A DNA stretch of 64,000 nt, taken from positions 1 to 64,000 of the forward strand of contig JBGTNL010000049.1 of the NCBI GenBank assembly GCA_041743085.1, read 5' to 3'. The notes beneath the pieces are model-generated. The model had not been told where the DNA came from. It saw only the letters and a list, made by a program, of their open reading frames with translations, and did no database searches. Both the position numbers and the translations under genes were made by a program. The DNA comes from JAFMPW01 sp041743085 (GTDB lineage: Bacteria; Bacteroidota; Bacteroidia; Flavobacteriales; Flavobacteriaceae). Position 1 is the stretch's first letter. Each line of letters starts with the position of its first letter. Below are positions 18,099-26,445 of the stretch, in pieces.

Positions 18099-18560
18099 CT
18101 AATTAAAGGCATAACGAAAACCCAAACCAAATCTTGCCGGTTCAAAAGTGCTTCCATTTTCAAAAAAGAGGGATGGCCTCCAATCAAAAGAAAAAGCCAG
18201 AGGTGCACCATTTATTTTGTAATCCAATCCTACCAGAGGTCTGAGCCCTATCGCTGAATCCCCGGAGCCAATTGCAAAAGAAGGACCAATACCGGCATAC
18301 CATTGAAGGCCCTCGGCCCCATTAAAGGCCCCATGGTATTCATACAGGAATTGGATGAAGGTTACGCTATTACCAAATAAGACTTCTGCCTGGGCGGCGT
18401 GTTCATCGGTAAAGAAAAATTTTCCCGACGGGCCAACCAGAGTCACACCGTCACCGAAGTCCAGACCAAGACCAACAGCGCCGGTGTAACTTCTTTGTGC
18501 GTTAGATTCCATAACCCCAAATGCAGTAATTGCCAATACGATAGTTAGTAGTTTTTTCAT
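18099..18560 (-). CDS. Small outer-membrane beta-barrel protein
   Basis: A 153-residue product with a clear signal peptide (MKKLLTIVLAITAFGV, cleavage near SNA-Q) and a sequence of alternating aromatic/polar strands ending in GLGFRYAFN, a typical outer-membrane barrel C-terminus. Many Gly-Leu-Gly turns suggest an 8-stranded barrel (OmpW/OmpA-like size). No function can be given. It has its own strong terminator and lies between two degraded members of a related barrel family. Confidence 0.8.
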   Translation of the reverse strand: MKKLLTIVLAITAFGVMESNAQRSYTGAVGLGLDFGDGVTLVGPSGKFFFTDEHAAQAEVLFGNSVTFIQFLYEYHGAFNGAEGLQWYAGIGPSFAIGSGDSAIGLRPLVGLDYKINGAPLAFSFDWRPSLFFENGSTFEPARFGLGFRYAFN

Positions 18561-18664
18561 GTTCGTTGTTTTTTAGATTACTAAGTGTTAATCAAATTTA
18601 ACAGATTGGGAACAATTATAAACTACCTTATGCGAGAAAATTTTAACACAATAAGAATTGCTTA

Positions 18665-18988
18665 TTAGAACATATAGGCGGCACCTACCATAATGTTCTG
18701 TGCCTTCACCTTAAGTAACCCGGATCCCGGTACATCCGTAATATCAATAGAACCAATACCGGTATATATATTTTTTCCGAACGCATTCGTAATTCCTATG
18801 GCTATACCGGCAATAAAACTATCGGCCACAGCCCAATGGTAAAGCGCATCAACACCAATGCTAAAGCCAGATACGTCCCCGGCATCGCCTACGGGCAATC
18901 CAAGGTTAATACCCGCTTTAAATCCCTCCTGGGCATTTACACCGAGGGAGCAGATGGCCAGGCCCGCAATGATTGCAAAATTTCCCAT
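18665..18988 (-). CDS. Short outer-membrane barrel protein, probably internally deleted
   Basis: The 107-residue product has an intact signal peptide (ending GVNAQ) and a proper barrel C-terminus (NIMVGAAYMF). Compared with the remnant at 17616-18013, residues up to IDITDVP align with its middle (ALTDLP), and the last strand aligns with its end, but about 60 residues in between (the FIPLAAS...YYRP region) are missing. The frame stays open across the join. Either a functional mini-barrel or an in-frame deletion derivative of a ~165-residue protein. Confidence 0.65.
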   Translation of the reverse strand: MGNFAIIAGLAICSLGVNAQEGFKAGINLGLPVGDAGDVSGFSIGVDALYHWAVADSFIAGIAIGITNAFGKNIYTGIGSIDITDVPGSGLLKVKAQNIMVGAAYMF

Positions 18989-19215
18989 AATTTAGAGTTT
19001 AAATGATGTTTATAATGGTGTCAAACGTAAAACGCCATACCTAAGCGAAATAATGATAGTTGTATAAAACCGCTCATTTTGTTGTTAAAACCGGGGAATT
19101 GACGGTTTAACCGGTTGGGCCACAGCCTTTTTTTTTAATAATGGGGGAGCAACCTATTCTAAAATAAAATAACCCACGGCCACGTCATTCATTTGGCATA
19201 AGGTATCTTTAAACC

Positions 19216-20124
19216 ATGAATTGGGACCAGGCACTTCAGGACTACCGGCATTATCTGCATATTGAAAGAGGGTTGTCCTATAATTCCATTCAGAACTACG
19301 CAGGGGATGTCAAAAAATTATGGGATTTTATTGAATCCAGGGAGTTAAGGGAGCATCCCCTGAATATAGACAGGGAAACCATTCAATTATTTATTCATGA
19401 AGTGGCAAAATCTGTAAATCCACGATCACAGGCACGTATAATTTCCGGCCTGAAGAGTTTTTTTAATTATTTGGTTTTTGAGGATTATCGCAGGGACAAC
19501 CCCATGGATTTGGTAGAATCCCCAAAAATCGGCCGGAAATTACCGGATACACTATCGACCACAGAAATTAACGGGCTTATACGGGTCATTGATCTTTCCA
19601 AACCTGAGGGTGAACGCAACCGGGCTATGCTGGAGACCCTATACGGATGTGGACTCCGGGTTTCCGAATTGATCGGATTGCGAATATCGGACCTCTTCTT
19701 CGATGAAGATTTTATAAAGGTAACCGGTAAGGGAGACAAACAACGGTTTGTGCCTATCAGTACGGTCAATAAAAAGTACATTTCCATCTACAGAAATGAG
19801 GTAAGGGTTCACCAAAACGTCCAAAAAGGATTTGAAGATATCCTGTTTCTCAACCGGAGGGGAAAGCAGCTGACCCGCGCCATGGTTTTTACTATTGTCA
19901 AACAATTAGCACATAAAATAGGGCTTCACAAGACCATAAGCCCACATACCTTCAGACATTCCTTCGCCACCCACCTTCTGGAAAATGGCGCTGATCTCAG
20001 GGCTATTCAACAAATGCTGGGCCACGAGAGCATCACTACAACAGAAGTTTATATGCATGTAGACCGCAGACACCTTGCCGAGGTGGTGAACAGATACCAT
20101 CCTCGTAAAGAAAATGCTGATTGA
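19216..20124 (+). CDS. xerD: Site-specific tyrosine recombinase XerD
   Basis: A 302-residue tyrosine recombinase with an N-terminal SAM-like core-binding domain (1-105) and a C-terminal catalytic domain. The full catalytic set is present: Arg148 (GLRVSEL), Lys172 (TGKGDK), His244 and Arg247 (HTFRHSFATHLLENGADLR), His270 (LGHESI) and Tyr279 (EVYMHV). Length and motifs match chromosomal XerD, which with XerC resolves chromosome dimers at dif. No integrase-type context, att site or cargo is nearby, so this is the housekeeping recombinase. Confidence 0.95.
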   Translation: MNWDQALQDYRHYLHIERGLSYNSIQNYAGDVKKLWDFIESRELREHPLNIDRETIQLFIHEVAKSVNPRSQARIISGLKSFFNYLVFEDYRRDNPMDLVESPKIGRKLPDTLSTTEINGLIRVIDLSKPEGERNRAMLETLYGCGLRVSELIGLRISDLFFDEDFIKVTGKGDKQRFVPISTVNKKYISIYRNEVRVHQNVQKGFEDILFLNRRGKQLTRAMVFTIVKQLAHKIGLHKTISPHTFRHSFATHLLENGADLRAIQQMLGHESITTTEVYMHVDRRHLAEVVNRYHPRKENAD

Positions 20125-20307
20125 TCACAATGGCGGACAGGCAACAGATCCCAAAGTAAAAATTGGTCTGAAAATAACCAATAGTATTGCTCGGTTTGCC
20201 GTTAACATTTGGTTTCACAAGAGGGCAGTCATTTAAATCATGACCTATTCCGACATCACACTGATCTGCCGCGGTTCCTGTTCAAAAATTTCATAATTTG
20301 GAGCACA

Positions 20308-20335
20308 TTGCTTCATCCGGAAAAAATTATATTTA
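20308..20335 (+). promoter_or_regulatory. Likely promoter of the GH13 gene
   Basis: TTG at 20308-20310 and TATATTTA at 20328-20335 (17-base spacer) approximate the -33/-7 pattern. The transcript would begin near 20342, which excludes upstream start codons and supports the ATG at 20359. Confidence 0.4.
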
Positions 20336-20358
20336 TACTCCGAAATGCTTCGTGCCTT

Positions 20359-22050
20359 ATGATTGAAAATCGAAAATGGTGGAAAGAAGGAGTGGTCTAT
20401 CAAATATATCCGAGAAGTTTCCAGGACAGCAATGGAGACGGAATCGGTGATATCCCGGGGATCATCCAACGTTTGGATTACATTAAAAGCCTTGGGGTGG
20501 ATATTGTATGGCTAAACCCAATTTATAAGTCGCCCAACGATGATAACGGCTATGACATAAGTGATTACACGGGGATCATGGAAGATTTCGGAAACATGCA
20601 AGACTTTCACCGCCTGCTTTCCGGAATGAAGGAGCGGGGACTGAAATTGGTTATGGATCTGGTTGTAAACCACAGCAGTGATGAACATGAATGGTTTGTA
20701 GCTTCCAGATCGGCAAGAAACAATCCTTACCGGGATTATTACCACTGGTGGCCGGCAGAAAATGGCACGCCCCCTAGGAGATGGAGTTATTTTGATGTAG
20801 AAGGAAATGCCTGGCAATACGAGAAGAACACTGATGCCTATTACCTGCATTATTTTTCTAAAAAACAACCCGATTTAAAGTGGGAAAATCCAAAGGTCCG
20901 GGAAGAAATATACGAAATGATGAAATTCTGGTTCGAGAAAGGCGTGGATGGTTTTCGTATGGATGTTATTTCATTTCTTTCAAAAGATACCGGTTATCCT
21001 GAATTACCGGAAAAATACAAGGGGGATTTTGCCGCCTATTATGCAGATGGTCCAAAACTGCACGAATATTTACGGGAGATGCACAGGGAAGTTTTGAGTA
21101 AGTACGACATAATCACCGTTGGAGAGGCACCCGGGGTAAAAGTTCATCAGGCCCTTCCTTTTGTGGATGAAGAACGAAAGGAACTGAATATGTTTTTCCA
21201 TTTTGATTTAATGGCCCTTGACAGGAAAGAAGACGCCGTATCTCAGATGCGCAATGCGCGCTGGAAACTTACGGAGTTTAAAAATATCTTTTCCAAATGG
21301 GATGCCGTTTTTGCCAATAAAGGATGGGGTAGCCTTTTCCTGAACAATCATGATTATCCCAGGGCTGTCAGCCGTTGGGGCAATGACTCCGGAATGCATT
21401 GGTACAATTCAGCCACGATGCTTCAGACGTTTCTGCTAACCATGCGGGGCACCCCCTTTTTTTATTACGGCGACGAAATTGGAATGACAAACATCGGGTT
21501 GGATGCCATAGAGGACTACAGGGATATCAATTCCTTAATCAAATTTGAGGCCGCAAGAAGAAATGGTGAAGATTTAAGTGCTGTACTTAAAAATGAAAAA
21601 CAAACCAGTCGGGACAATGCACGGACACCCATGCAGTGGGATACAACTACATACGCAGGTTTTTCCGAAAATAGACCCTGGCTCAGGGTAAACGAGAATT
21701 ATAAGAACGGTATCAGTGTTTCAACTCAGGATGCGGATAAGGATTCGGTACTCAATTATTTCAGAAAAATGGTGCAGATCAGGAAAGAGCATCGAACGCT
21801 CGTATATGGCCAATACCAGTTACTCCTGGAGGCCGATGAGCAGGTATATTCGTATACCAGAATTTTAGAAAATGACCGTTATCTGATCGTATTAAATTTT
21901 TCGGCAGGAAGAATTACGGTAAAAATCCCCCTTCAATTCCAAAAGGCCAGATTATTGATCTCCAACGATGAAGACAGGGCTGATGCCTTAAAAGAAACAC
22001 CTGATTTTACGCTGGAACCCTATCAGTCAATGGTATACAAACTTTTCTGA
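20359..22050 (+). CDS. GH13 alpha-glucosidase (oligo-1,6-glucosidase-like)
   Basis: A 563-residue GH13 enzyme with no signal peptide. Motifs: WWKEGVVYQIYPRSFQDSNG at the N-terminus, catalytic Asp202 (GFRMDV), Glu256 (VGEAPG) and Asp332 (NNHD), and GDEIGMTN. This is the GH13_31/oligo-1,6-glucosidase pattern, hydrolysing isomaltose-type or alpha-1,4 oligosaccharides in the cytoplasm. It is not trehalose synthase: the WYK..VIYQ..VRAF and related TreS signatures are absent. The ATG at 20359 is chosen because the 50 upstream codons have no family similarity and contain the likely promoter. It may degrade glucan made by the GlgE cluster. Confidence 0.93.
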   Translation: MIENRKWWKEGVVYQIYPRSFQDSNGDGIGDIPGIIQRLDYIKSLGVDIVWLNPIYKSPNDDNGYDISDYTGIMEDFGNMQDFHRLLSGMKERGLKLVMDLVVNHSSDEHEWFVASRSARNNPYRDYYHWWPAENGTPPRRWSYFDVEGNAWQYEKNTDAYYLHYFSKKQPDLKWENPKVREEIYEMMKFWFEKGVDGFRMDVISFLSKDTGYPELPEKYKGDFAAYYADGPKLHEYLREMHREVLSKYDIITVGEAPGVKVHQALPFVDEERKELNMFFHFDLMALDRKEDAVSQMRNARWKLTEFKNIFSKWDAVFANKGWGSLFLNNHDYPRAVSRWGNDSGMHWYNSATMLQTFLLTMRGTPFFYYGDEIGMTNIGLDAIEDYRDINSLIKFEAARRNGEDLSAVLKNEKQTSRDNARTPMQWDTTTYAGFSENRPWLRVNENYKNGISVSTQDADKDSVLNYFRKMVQIRKEHRTLVYGQYQLLLEADEQVYSYTRILENDRYLIVLNFSAGRITVKIPLQFQKARLLISNDEDRADALKETPDFTLEPYQSMVYKLF

Positions 22051-22221
22051 AAGGAGCCTCCGGGTCATTTTTCCTTTTTATATATTTATGACCTGATAAA
22101 ATTATCAAATATAAAAGCCCATAACCTACCAATGGCAGGCAGGTGGGCATTAAATAAAGAATGGTCGATACCAACCGACATAAATAAGGGAAATGGGGAT
22201 GGCCGGTAAAATTTTATATAG

Positions 22222-23649
22222 ATGAAAAATAGATTCCTTGTTGTAATTCTACTGCTTTTTTGCAGTATATCCCTGAATGCCCAAAAAAAGATAGACGACG
22301 TCCTGAAAAAATTAGATTCCAGAACTGATACTTATGGCACAATAGCCCACAATATTTGGGAATTTGCAGAGATGGGTTATTTGGAAGAGGAAAGTACTGC
22401 TCTCCTGCAGAAAACCCTTAGTGATGAGGGTTTCTCTGTTAAGGCCGGAGTGGCAGGCATTCCAACTGCCTTTATAGCTGAATACGGGAGCGGAGCACCT
22501 GTAATAGCGATCCTGGGGGAATACGATGCGCTGCCGGGGCTCTCTCAGAAAGCCGTGCCGGAGAAAATTTCCGCGGGAAAATCGGCCGGGCATGCGTGTG
22601 GGCACCACCTGTTTGGTACCGCCTCCACAGCCGCCGCTATTGCAGTAAAGGATTGGATGAAAGCGACCAACACCAAGGGAACGGTCAGATTTTATGGTTG
22701 CCCCGCGGAAGAAGGCGGCTCCGGCAAGGTATATATGGTCCGCGATGGCCTGTTCAATGATGTCGATGTGGCATTGCACTGGCATCCGGGGGCTCAAAAC
22801 GCTGCCAGCGAAGGTGCCGCCCTGGCGAATAAATCGGCTAAATTTCGTTTTTACGGGATATCCGCACATGCGGCCGGTTCGCCTGAAAAAGGCAGGTCTT
22901 CCCTAGATGCCGTTGAAGCGATGAATGCCATGGTAAACATGATGCGCGAACATATTCCGGAAAAGGCCAGAATTCATTACGTCATAACCGATGGGGGGAA
23001 GGCGCCTAATGTGGTGCCCGATTTTGCGGAAGTCTATTACTATGCACGGCATAACCAAAGGGATGTGGTCATCGATATTTTTGAGCGTATCGTCAAAGCA
23101 GCTGAGGGAGCGGCTCTCGGTACGGGAACCACCATGGATTACGAAATGATAGGAGGCACTCATGAACTTCTTCCAAATACAACGCTTCAAAAAATAATGC
23201 ATACCAACCTGTCGGAAGTGGGCGGTATGACCTATACCAGTGAAGAGCGGGAATTTGCCGATAAGATAGCTAAGAGCCTGGGCAATGAAAAAGCCGATAT
23301 GGTGATGGCGAAAACTGTGCAACCTTACTCCAGTGATCCGAAGGCATATGGCTCAACCGACGTAGGCGATGTGAGTTTTGCAGTCCCCACCGTGGGGATG
23401 GGCACGGCTACATGGGTGCCGGGAACACCCGCTCACAGCTGGCAGGCCGTGGCAGCAGGGGGAACATCTATTGGCACTAAAGGGATGATGATCGCCGCAA
23501 AAACCTTGACCCTGACGGCAATAGATTTGCTTTCAAATAAAGATCTTGTGTCCAAGGCCAGGAGCGAATTTAATGAGCGAAGGGGACCTGATTTTGAATA
23601 CATTCCCCTTTTGGGTGACAGGCCTCCGGCGCTGGACTACAGAAAGTAA
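22222..23649 (+). CDS. Exported M20-family amidohydrolase (AbgB-like)
   Basis: The 475-residue protein has a signal peptide (cleaved near LNAQ, residue 21) and an M20D peptidase/amidohydrolase fold. EYDALPG (100-106), HACGHHLFG (124-132), PAEEGGSG (161-168) and HWHPG (186-190) supply the metal-binding and catalytic residues, and a dimerisation domain follows. It resembles the p-aminobenzoyl-glutamate hydrolase subunit B group, but related enzymes cleave other N-acyl or peptide amides, and the AbgA partner is absent. Periplasmic. Confidence 0.9.
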   Translation: MKNRFLVVILLLFCSISLNAQKKIDDVLKKLDSRTDTYGTIAHNIWEFAEMGYLEEESTALLQKTLSDEGFSVKAGVAGIPTAFIAEYGSGAPVIAILGEYDALPGLSQKAVPEKISAGKSAGHACGHHLFGTASTAAAIAVKDWMKATNTKGTVRFYGCPAEEGGSGKVYMVRDGLFNDVDVALHWHPGAQNAASEGAALANKSAKFRFYGISAHAAGSPEKGRSSLDAVEAMNAMVNMMREHIPEKARIHYVITDGGKAPNVVPDFAEVYYYARHNQRDVVIDIFERIVKAAEGAALGTGTTMDYEMIGGTHELLPNTTLQKIMHTNLSEVGGMTYTSEEREFADKIAKSLGNEKADMVMAKTVQPYSSDPKAYGSTDVGDVSFAVPTVGMGTATWVPGTPAHSWQAVAAGGTSIGTKGMMIAAKTLTLTAIDLLSNKDLVSKARSEFNERRGPDFEYIPLLGDRPPALDYRK

Positions 23650-23699
23650 CAATTGTTATCATTGAGAATTCCTATTCGGGACAGGAATGCCGCCCGCTG

Positions 23700-23746
23700 T
23701 TGCCATGGTCAACAGATCGCTCGTCACTTGCTCCTTACGATGACGA
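23700..23746. repeat. Fragment resembling a widespread dispersed repeat
   Basis: In reverse complement this reads GTCATCGTAAGGAGCAAGTG then ACGAGCGATCTGTTGACC, close in pattern to the GTCAT-GCGAGGAGC-ACGA-GCAATCT elements found scattered through many bacterial genomes. It sits in the 179-bp gap before the sigma-factor gene. Assigned from memory of the pattern only. Confidence 0.45.
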
Positions 23747-23828
23747 TAACTTAGTACTTTTTCTCACACACATGTGTAACAAATAAGTCACATACGCTAC
23801 TAACCAGTTATAACCACTAGCCTAAAAC

Positions 23829-24323
23829 GTGAACAAGGAACTGGAACACAAATTCGTTGCGGAACTTGAGAGCAATCAGAATATTGTTCACAAAATATGT
23901 ACTTTATATACCAATGACAGGCATTCGCACAAGGATCTTTTTCAGGAAATAACCATTCAGCTTTGGAAGGCCTACCCCAAGTTCAGAGGAGATTCCAAAT
24001 TCAGCACATGGATGTACAGGGTTGCCCTGAATACGGCTATTACCCTTTACAGAAAATCTAAGAAAAGCGTGAAAACGCAGGGTTACGATTCTGTAATTTT
24101 TAAAATAAAGGCCAACGAATACGATGAAACCCAGGAACAACAATTGAAGTTGCTTTATAACGCGGTAAGGCAACTAGGAGATATTGACAAAGCGCTGGTT
24201 TTTCTTTATCTGGAAGACAAGGATTACACCGAAATAGCTGAAACATTAGGTATTACGGAAGTAAACGCACGCGTAAAAATGAATCGTATTAAAAATAAAT
24301 TGAGAACCATACTTAATCCATAA
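23829..24323 (+). CDS. Sigma-70 family (ECF-like) RNA polymerase sigma factor
   Basis: A 164-residue protein starting with GTG. Region 2 (HKDLFQEITIQLWKAYPKFRGDSKFSTWMYRVALNTAITLYRK, about 37-80) and region 4 (KDYTEIAETLGITEVNARVKMNRIKNKL, about 133-160) are both present; there is no region 3, as in ECF factors. A perfect palindrome ACACATGTGT lies about 55 bases upstream (23768-23777) and could be an operator. The membrane-protein gene begins 4 bases after its stop and is a probable partner. Confidence 0.9.
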   Translation: MNKELEHKFVAELESNQNIVHKICTLYTNDRHSHKDLFQEITIQLWKAYPKFRGDSKFSTWMYRVALNTAITLYRKSKKSVKTQGYDSVIFKIKANEYDETQEQQLKLLYNAVRQLGDIDKALVFLYLEDKDYTEIAETLGITEVNARVKMNRIKNKLRTILNP

Positions 24324-24327
24324 GGGC

Positions 24328-24972
24328 ATGATGGACGAATTGGAATTGCTAAAAAAGGATTGGCAAAAAAAGGAAAAACATCTTCCAAAATTGTCTTTTG
24401 ATGAAATTTATAAAATGATCTGGAAGAAATCTTCTTCCATTGTAAAGTGGATCTTTTATATCAGTATCCTGGAATTTGTGCTTTGGGCCACGTTAAACCT
24501 TATTTCATACAATCAGGAACATCTGCAAGTTGAAAAAGAATGGCATATTTATGAATTATCCGCCGTTTTGAACGTAGTGTATTATTTCGTACTTGTATAT
24601 TTTATCTACAAATTTTACCAGAACTACCGGCAAATTACTGTAACAGACTCTTCGTCAAAACTCATGAAATCCATTTTAAAAGTAAAGCGAACAGTTACCC
24701 AATACGTGTGGTTCAACATTGCGATCTTTACCGTTTCCTTTCTTATGCTACTGTACGGCTCCCTGAAGTACGGGGACGAGAGTGAAAAAATACTCAATGC
24801 TGCCGCAAATGCCGGTAATGAACTTGTGTTCTGGGTAATGTTTGCAGTAATATGCCTGGTTATTATTGGAATTATTCTCACCCTCATCTGGCTTTTTTAC
24901 AAGCTCATTTACGGGATACTGCTAAAACGGTTACGGGAAAATTACCGGGAACTTCAAAAACTGGAAGTCTAA
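24328..24972 (+). CDS. Membrane protein co-encoded with the sigma factor
   Basis: The 214-residue protein has an N-terminal cytoplasmic stretch (MMDELELLKKDWQKKEKHLPKLSFDEIYKMI... about 1-45) and four hydrophobic segments (roughly 47-65, 78-97, 130-148, 167-195). It follows the sigma factor with a 4-base gap, a typical sigma/anti-sigma arrangement, but it lacks a zinc-finger (HxxxCxxC) anti-sigma motif. The acidic/basic N-terminal tail could bind the sigma factor. Function is not established. Its stop codon overlaps the stop codon of the convergent acyltransferase gene. Confidence 0.75.
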   Translation: MMDELELLKKDWQKKEKHLPKLSFDEIYKMIWKKSSSIVKWIFYISILEFVLWATLNLISYNQEHLQVEKEWHIYELSAVLNVVYYFVLVYFIYKFYQNYRQITVTDSSSKLMKSILKVKRTVTQYVWFNIAIFTVSFLMLLYGSLKYGDESEKILNAAANAGNELVFWVMFAVICLVIIGIILTLIWLFYKLIYGILLKRLRENYRELQKLEV

Positions 24973-25778
24973 CTTTTCTTGCGCCATTTGCGTTTTTTGT
25001 TCTCCTCCTCAAATGCCAGGAGTTCCTCTTTTGGGATAACTTTCAGGAAAGAGGGATGCTGCTCAATGGCGTACTCCAATTTCTCAATGATGGAATCCAC
25101 AGACTCATTTTCATAATCAATTTCCAAGGGCTCCTTTATTACCAGCGATTGAAGAATACCCTTCTTTTTAACCCGCAGTCCCTGCTTATCAAAAGATCGC
25201 CTAAATCCATCAATGACAACAGGGACAACCACAGGTTTATACTTTTTTATAATATGTGCCGTACCCTTGCGCAGGGGTTTCCAGGGCGTTGTGGTTCCTT
25301 GGGGAAAAGTAATGACCCAACCATCCCGCAGCGCAATTCCTATATTGGTGATATCGCTGAACTTTACCTGCCTGTTTACTTCTTTCCCTTTTGCACGCCA
25401 GGTGCGTTCTATGCTGATAGAGCCCACATATGCTAACATCTTCGTGAGCAGGCTTTTTTTCATTGTCTCAGCGGCCGCCACATAGTACACGTTTAGCTTG
25501 GGGTTCCATAAATACCCTATATTCTTGATAGAATCGTCCCTACCCTTTAAACTGGCGTTAAAAACGTGGAACATGGCAACTACATCTGCAAAATAGGTCT
25601 GGTGGTTGCTTACAAAAAGGACGTTGGTCTCCGGGAGCTCACGAATAATTTCCGAACCCTCGATCTCAAGGGTATTGAATCCCTTGTACCTCTGATGGGT
25701 AATAAGACCCAGAAGACGTATGAGCCACTTTTTAAGAAAAAGTATATGTCCAAATGGATTCCTTTTAAATAACGCCAT
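24969..25778 (-). CDS. 1-acyl-glycerol-3-phosphate acyltransferase-like protein
   Basis: A 269-residue PlsC-superfamily protein. The acyltransferase block I is NHQTYFAD (58-65), which has five rather than four residues between His and Asp, and block III reads FPQGTT instead of the usual FPEGTR. IKKYKPVVVPVVIDG is the expected downstream block. These variants suggest a family branch distinct from canonical PlsC; the acceptor could be lysophosphatidate or another lipid (for instance an ornithine or glycine lipid). Membrane-associated; C-terminus is very basic (KKRKWRKKS). Confidence 0.85.
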   Translation of the reverse strand: MALFKRNPFGHILFLKKWLIRLLGLITHQRYKGFNTLEIEGSEIIRELPETNVLFVSNHQTYFADVVAMFHVFNASLKGRDDSIKNIGYLWNPKLNVYYVAAAETMKKSLLTKMLAYVGSISIERTWRAKGKEVNRQVKFSDITNIGIALRDGWVITFPQGTTTPWKPLRKGTAHIIKKYKPVVVPVVIDGFRRSFDKQGLRVKKKGILQSLVIKEPLEIDYENESVDSIIEKLEYAIEQHPSFLKVIPKEELLAFEEENKKRKWRKKS

Positions 25779-25803
25779 AGGTTACTAATTTACAAAATAT
25801 GCC

Positions 25804-26445
25804 TTAGAAGGCCCTATTAAAGATTTCTCTAATTTCACTCAGCATCATTGCCGTTGCTCCCCAAACAGTATACCCTTTTAATCGGAAGGCCGGCACTTCC
25901 AAATCGTTGGCATATGAGGTAGTCAGTTTCTGGGTTATCAAATTCCTGTCGTCCATAAAATCGGCCACAGGAACTTCAATAAGGGCTTCCACCTCCACTT
26001 CCTGGGGCACAAAAGGGTGTTCTTTTCTATAGAGCCCTATGAATGGTTGTACTTCAAAATTACTCGGAGGTATAAACACTTTGGTAAGCGCACGAACAAC
26101 CTCGATATTTTTTGGTAATGCCCCCACTTCCTCATGGGTTTCTCTCAGGGCGGTTTCCATGATGTCTTTATCCTGCCTCTCCATTTTACCGCCTGGAAAG
26201 CCAATCTGATCGGAATGTATTCCGGGATAGGTCTTCCTGTGTATAAACAACAAATGCGTAATATAACCCTCATCCGGATAAAAAAGTGCCATTACTCCGG
26301 CTTTTTTTGGCTCTTTTGCTGTTTTAAAACCGGCCTTAAGTTCTTTGATCCTGATCTCGGGAGCCATTTTATAGTGCGAAGCCACACCGGGTAGTGGTAG
26401 ATTTTTTATTTTTGCAATCTGTCGTGAAAAATTATCATAATCCAT
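25804..26445 (-). CDS. Nudix hydrolase, CoA pyrophosphatase-like
   Basis: A 213-residue Nudix protein. The Nudix box region IGFPGGKMERQDKDIMETAL continues with RETHEEVGAL; the FPGGK-x-D-x-D pattern and a following PP-type segment (VFIPPSNFEVQPFIG) match the NudL/YeaB CoA and ADP-ribose pyrophosphatase branch. The start is set at the ATG 26445-26443 because homologues begin near MDYDNFSRQI; an upstream codon would extend into the divergent gene. This ATG overlaps the ATG of the cyclophilin gene on the other strand (CATG). Confidence 0.9.
   Translation of the reverse strand: MDYDNFSRQIAKIKNLPLPGVASHYKMAPEIRIKELKAGFKTAKEPKKAGVMALFYPDEGYITHLLFIHRKTYPGIHSDQIGFPGGKMERQDKDIMETALRETHEEVGALPKNIEVVRALTKVFIPPSNFEVQPFIGLYRKEHPFVPQEVEVEALIEVPVADFMDDRNLITQKLTTSYANDLEVPAFRLKGYTVWGATAMMLSEIREIFNRAF

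Noticed and set aside
17693..18211. 172-codon frame taken as one gene
   Set aside because: Its first third is the neighbouring gene read in a wrong frame plus the terminator; only the part from about 18013 is barrel-like, and that is a pseudogene.
19216..20124. Tyrosine recombinase as integrase of a mobile island
   Set aside because: Length and motifs fit chromosomal XerD; no att repeats, tRNA or cargo genes nearby.
20359..22050. Identification as trehalose synthase, which would complete the GlgE route
   Set aside because: Motifs fit oligo-1,6-glucosidase-type GH13 (IYPRSFQDSNG, FRMDVISF, GDEIGMTN) rather than TreS.
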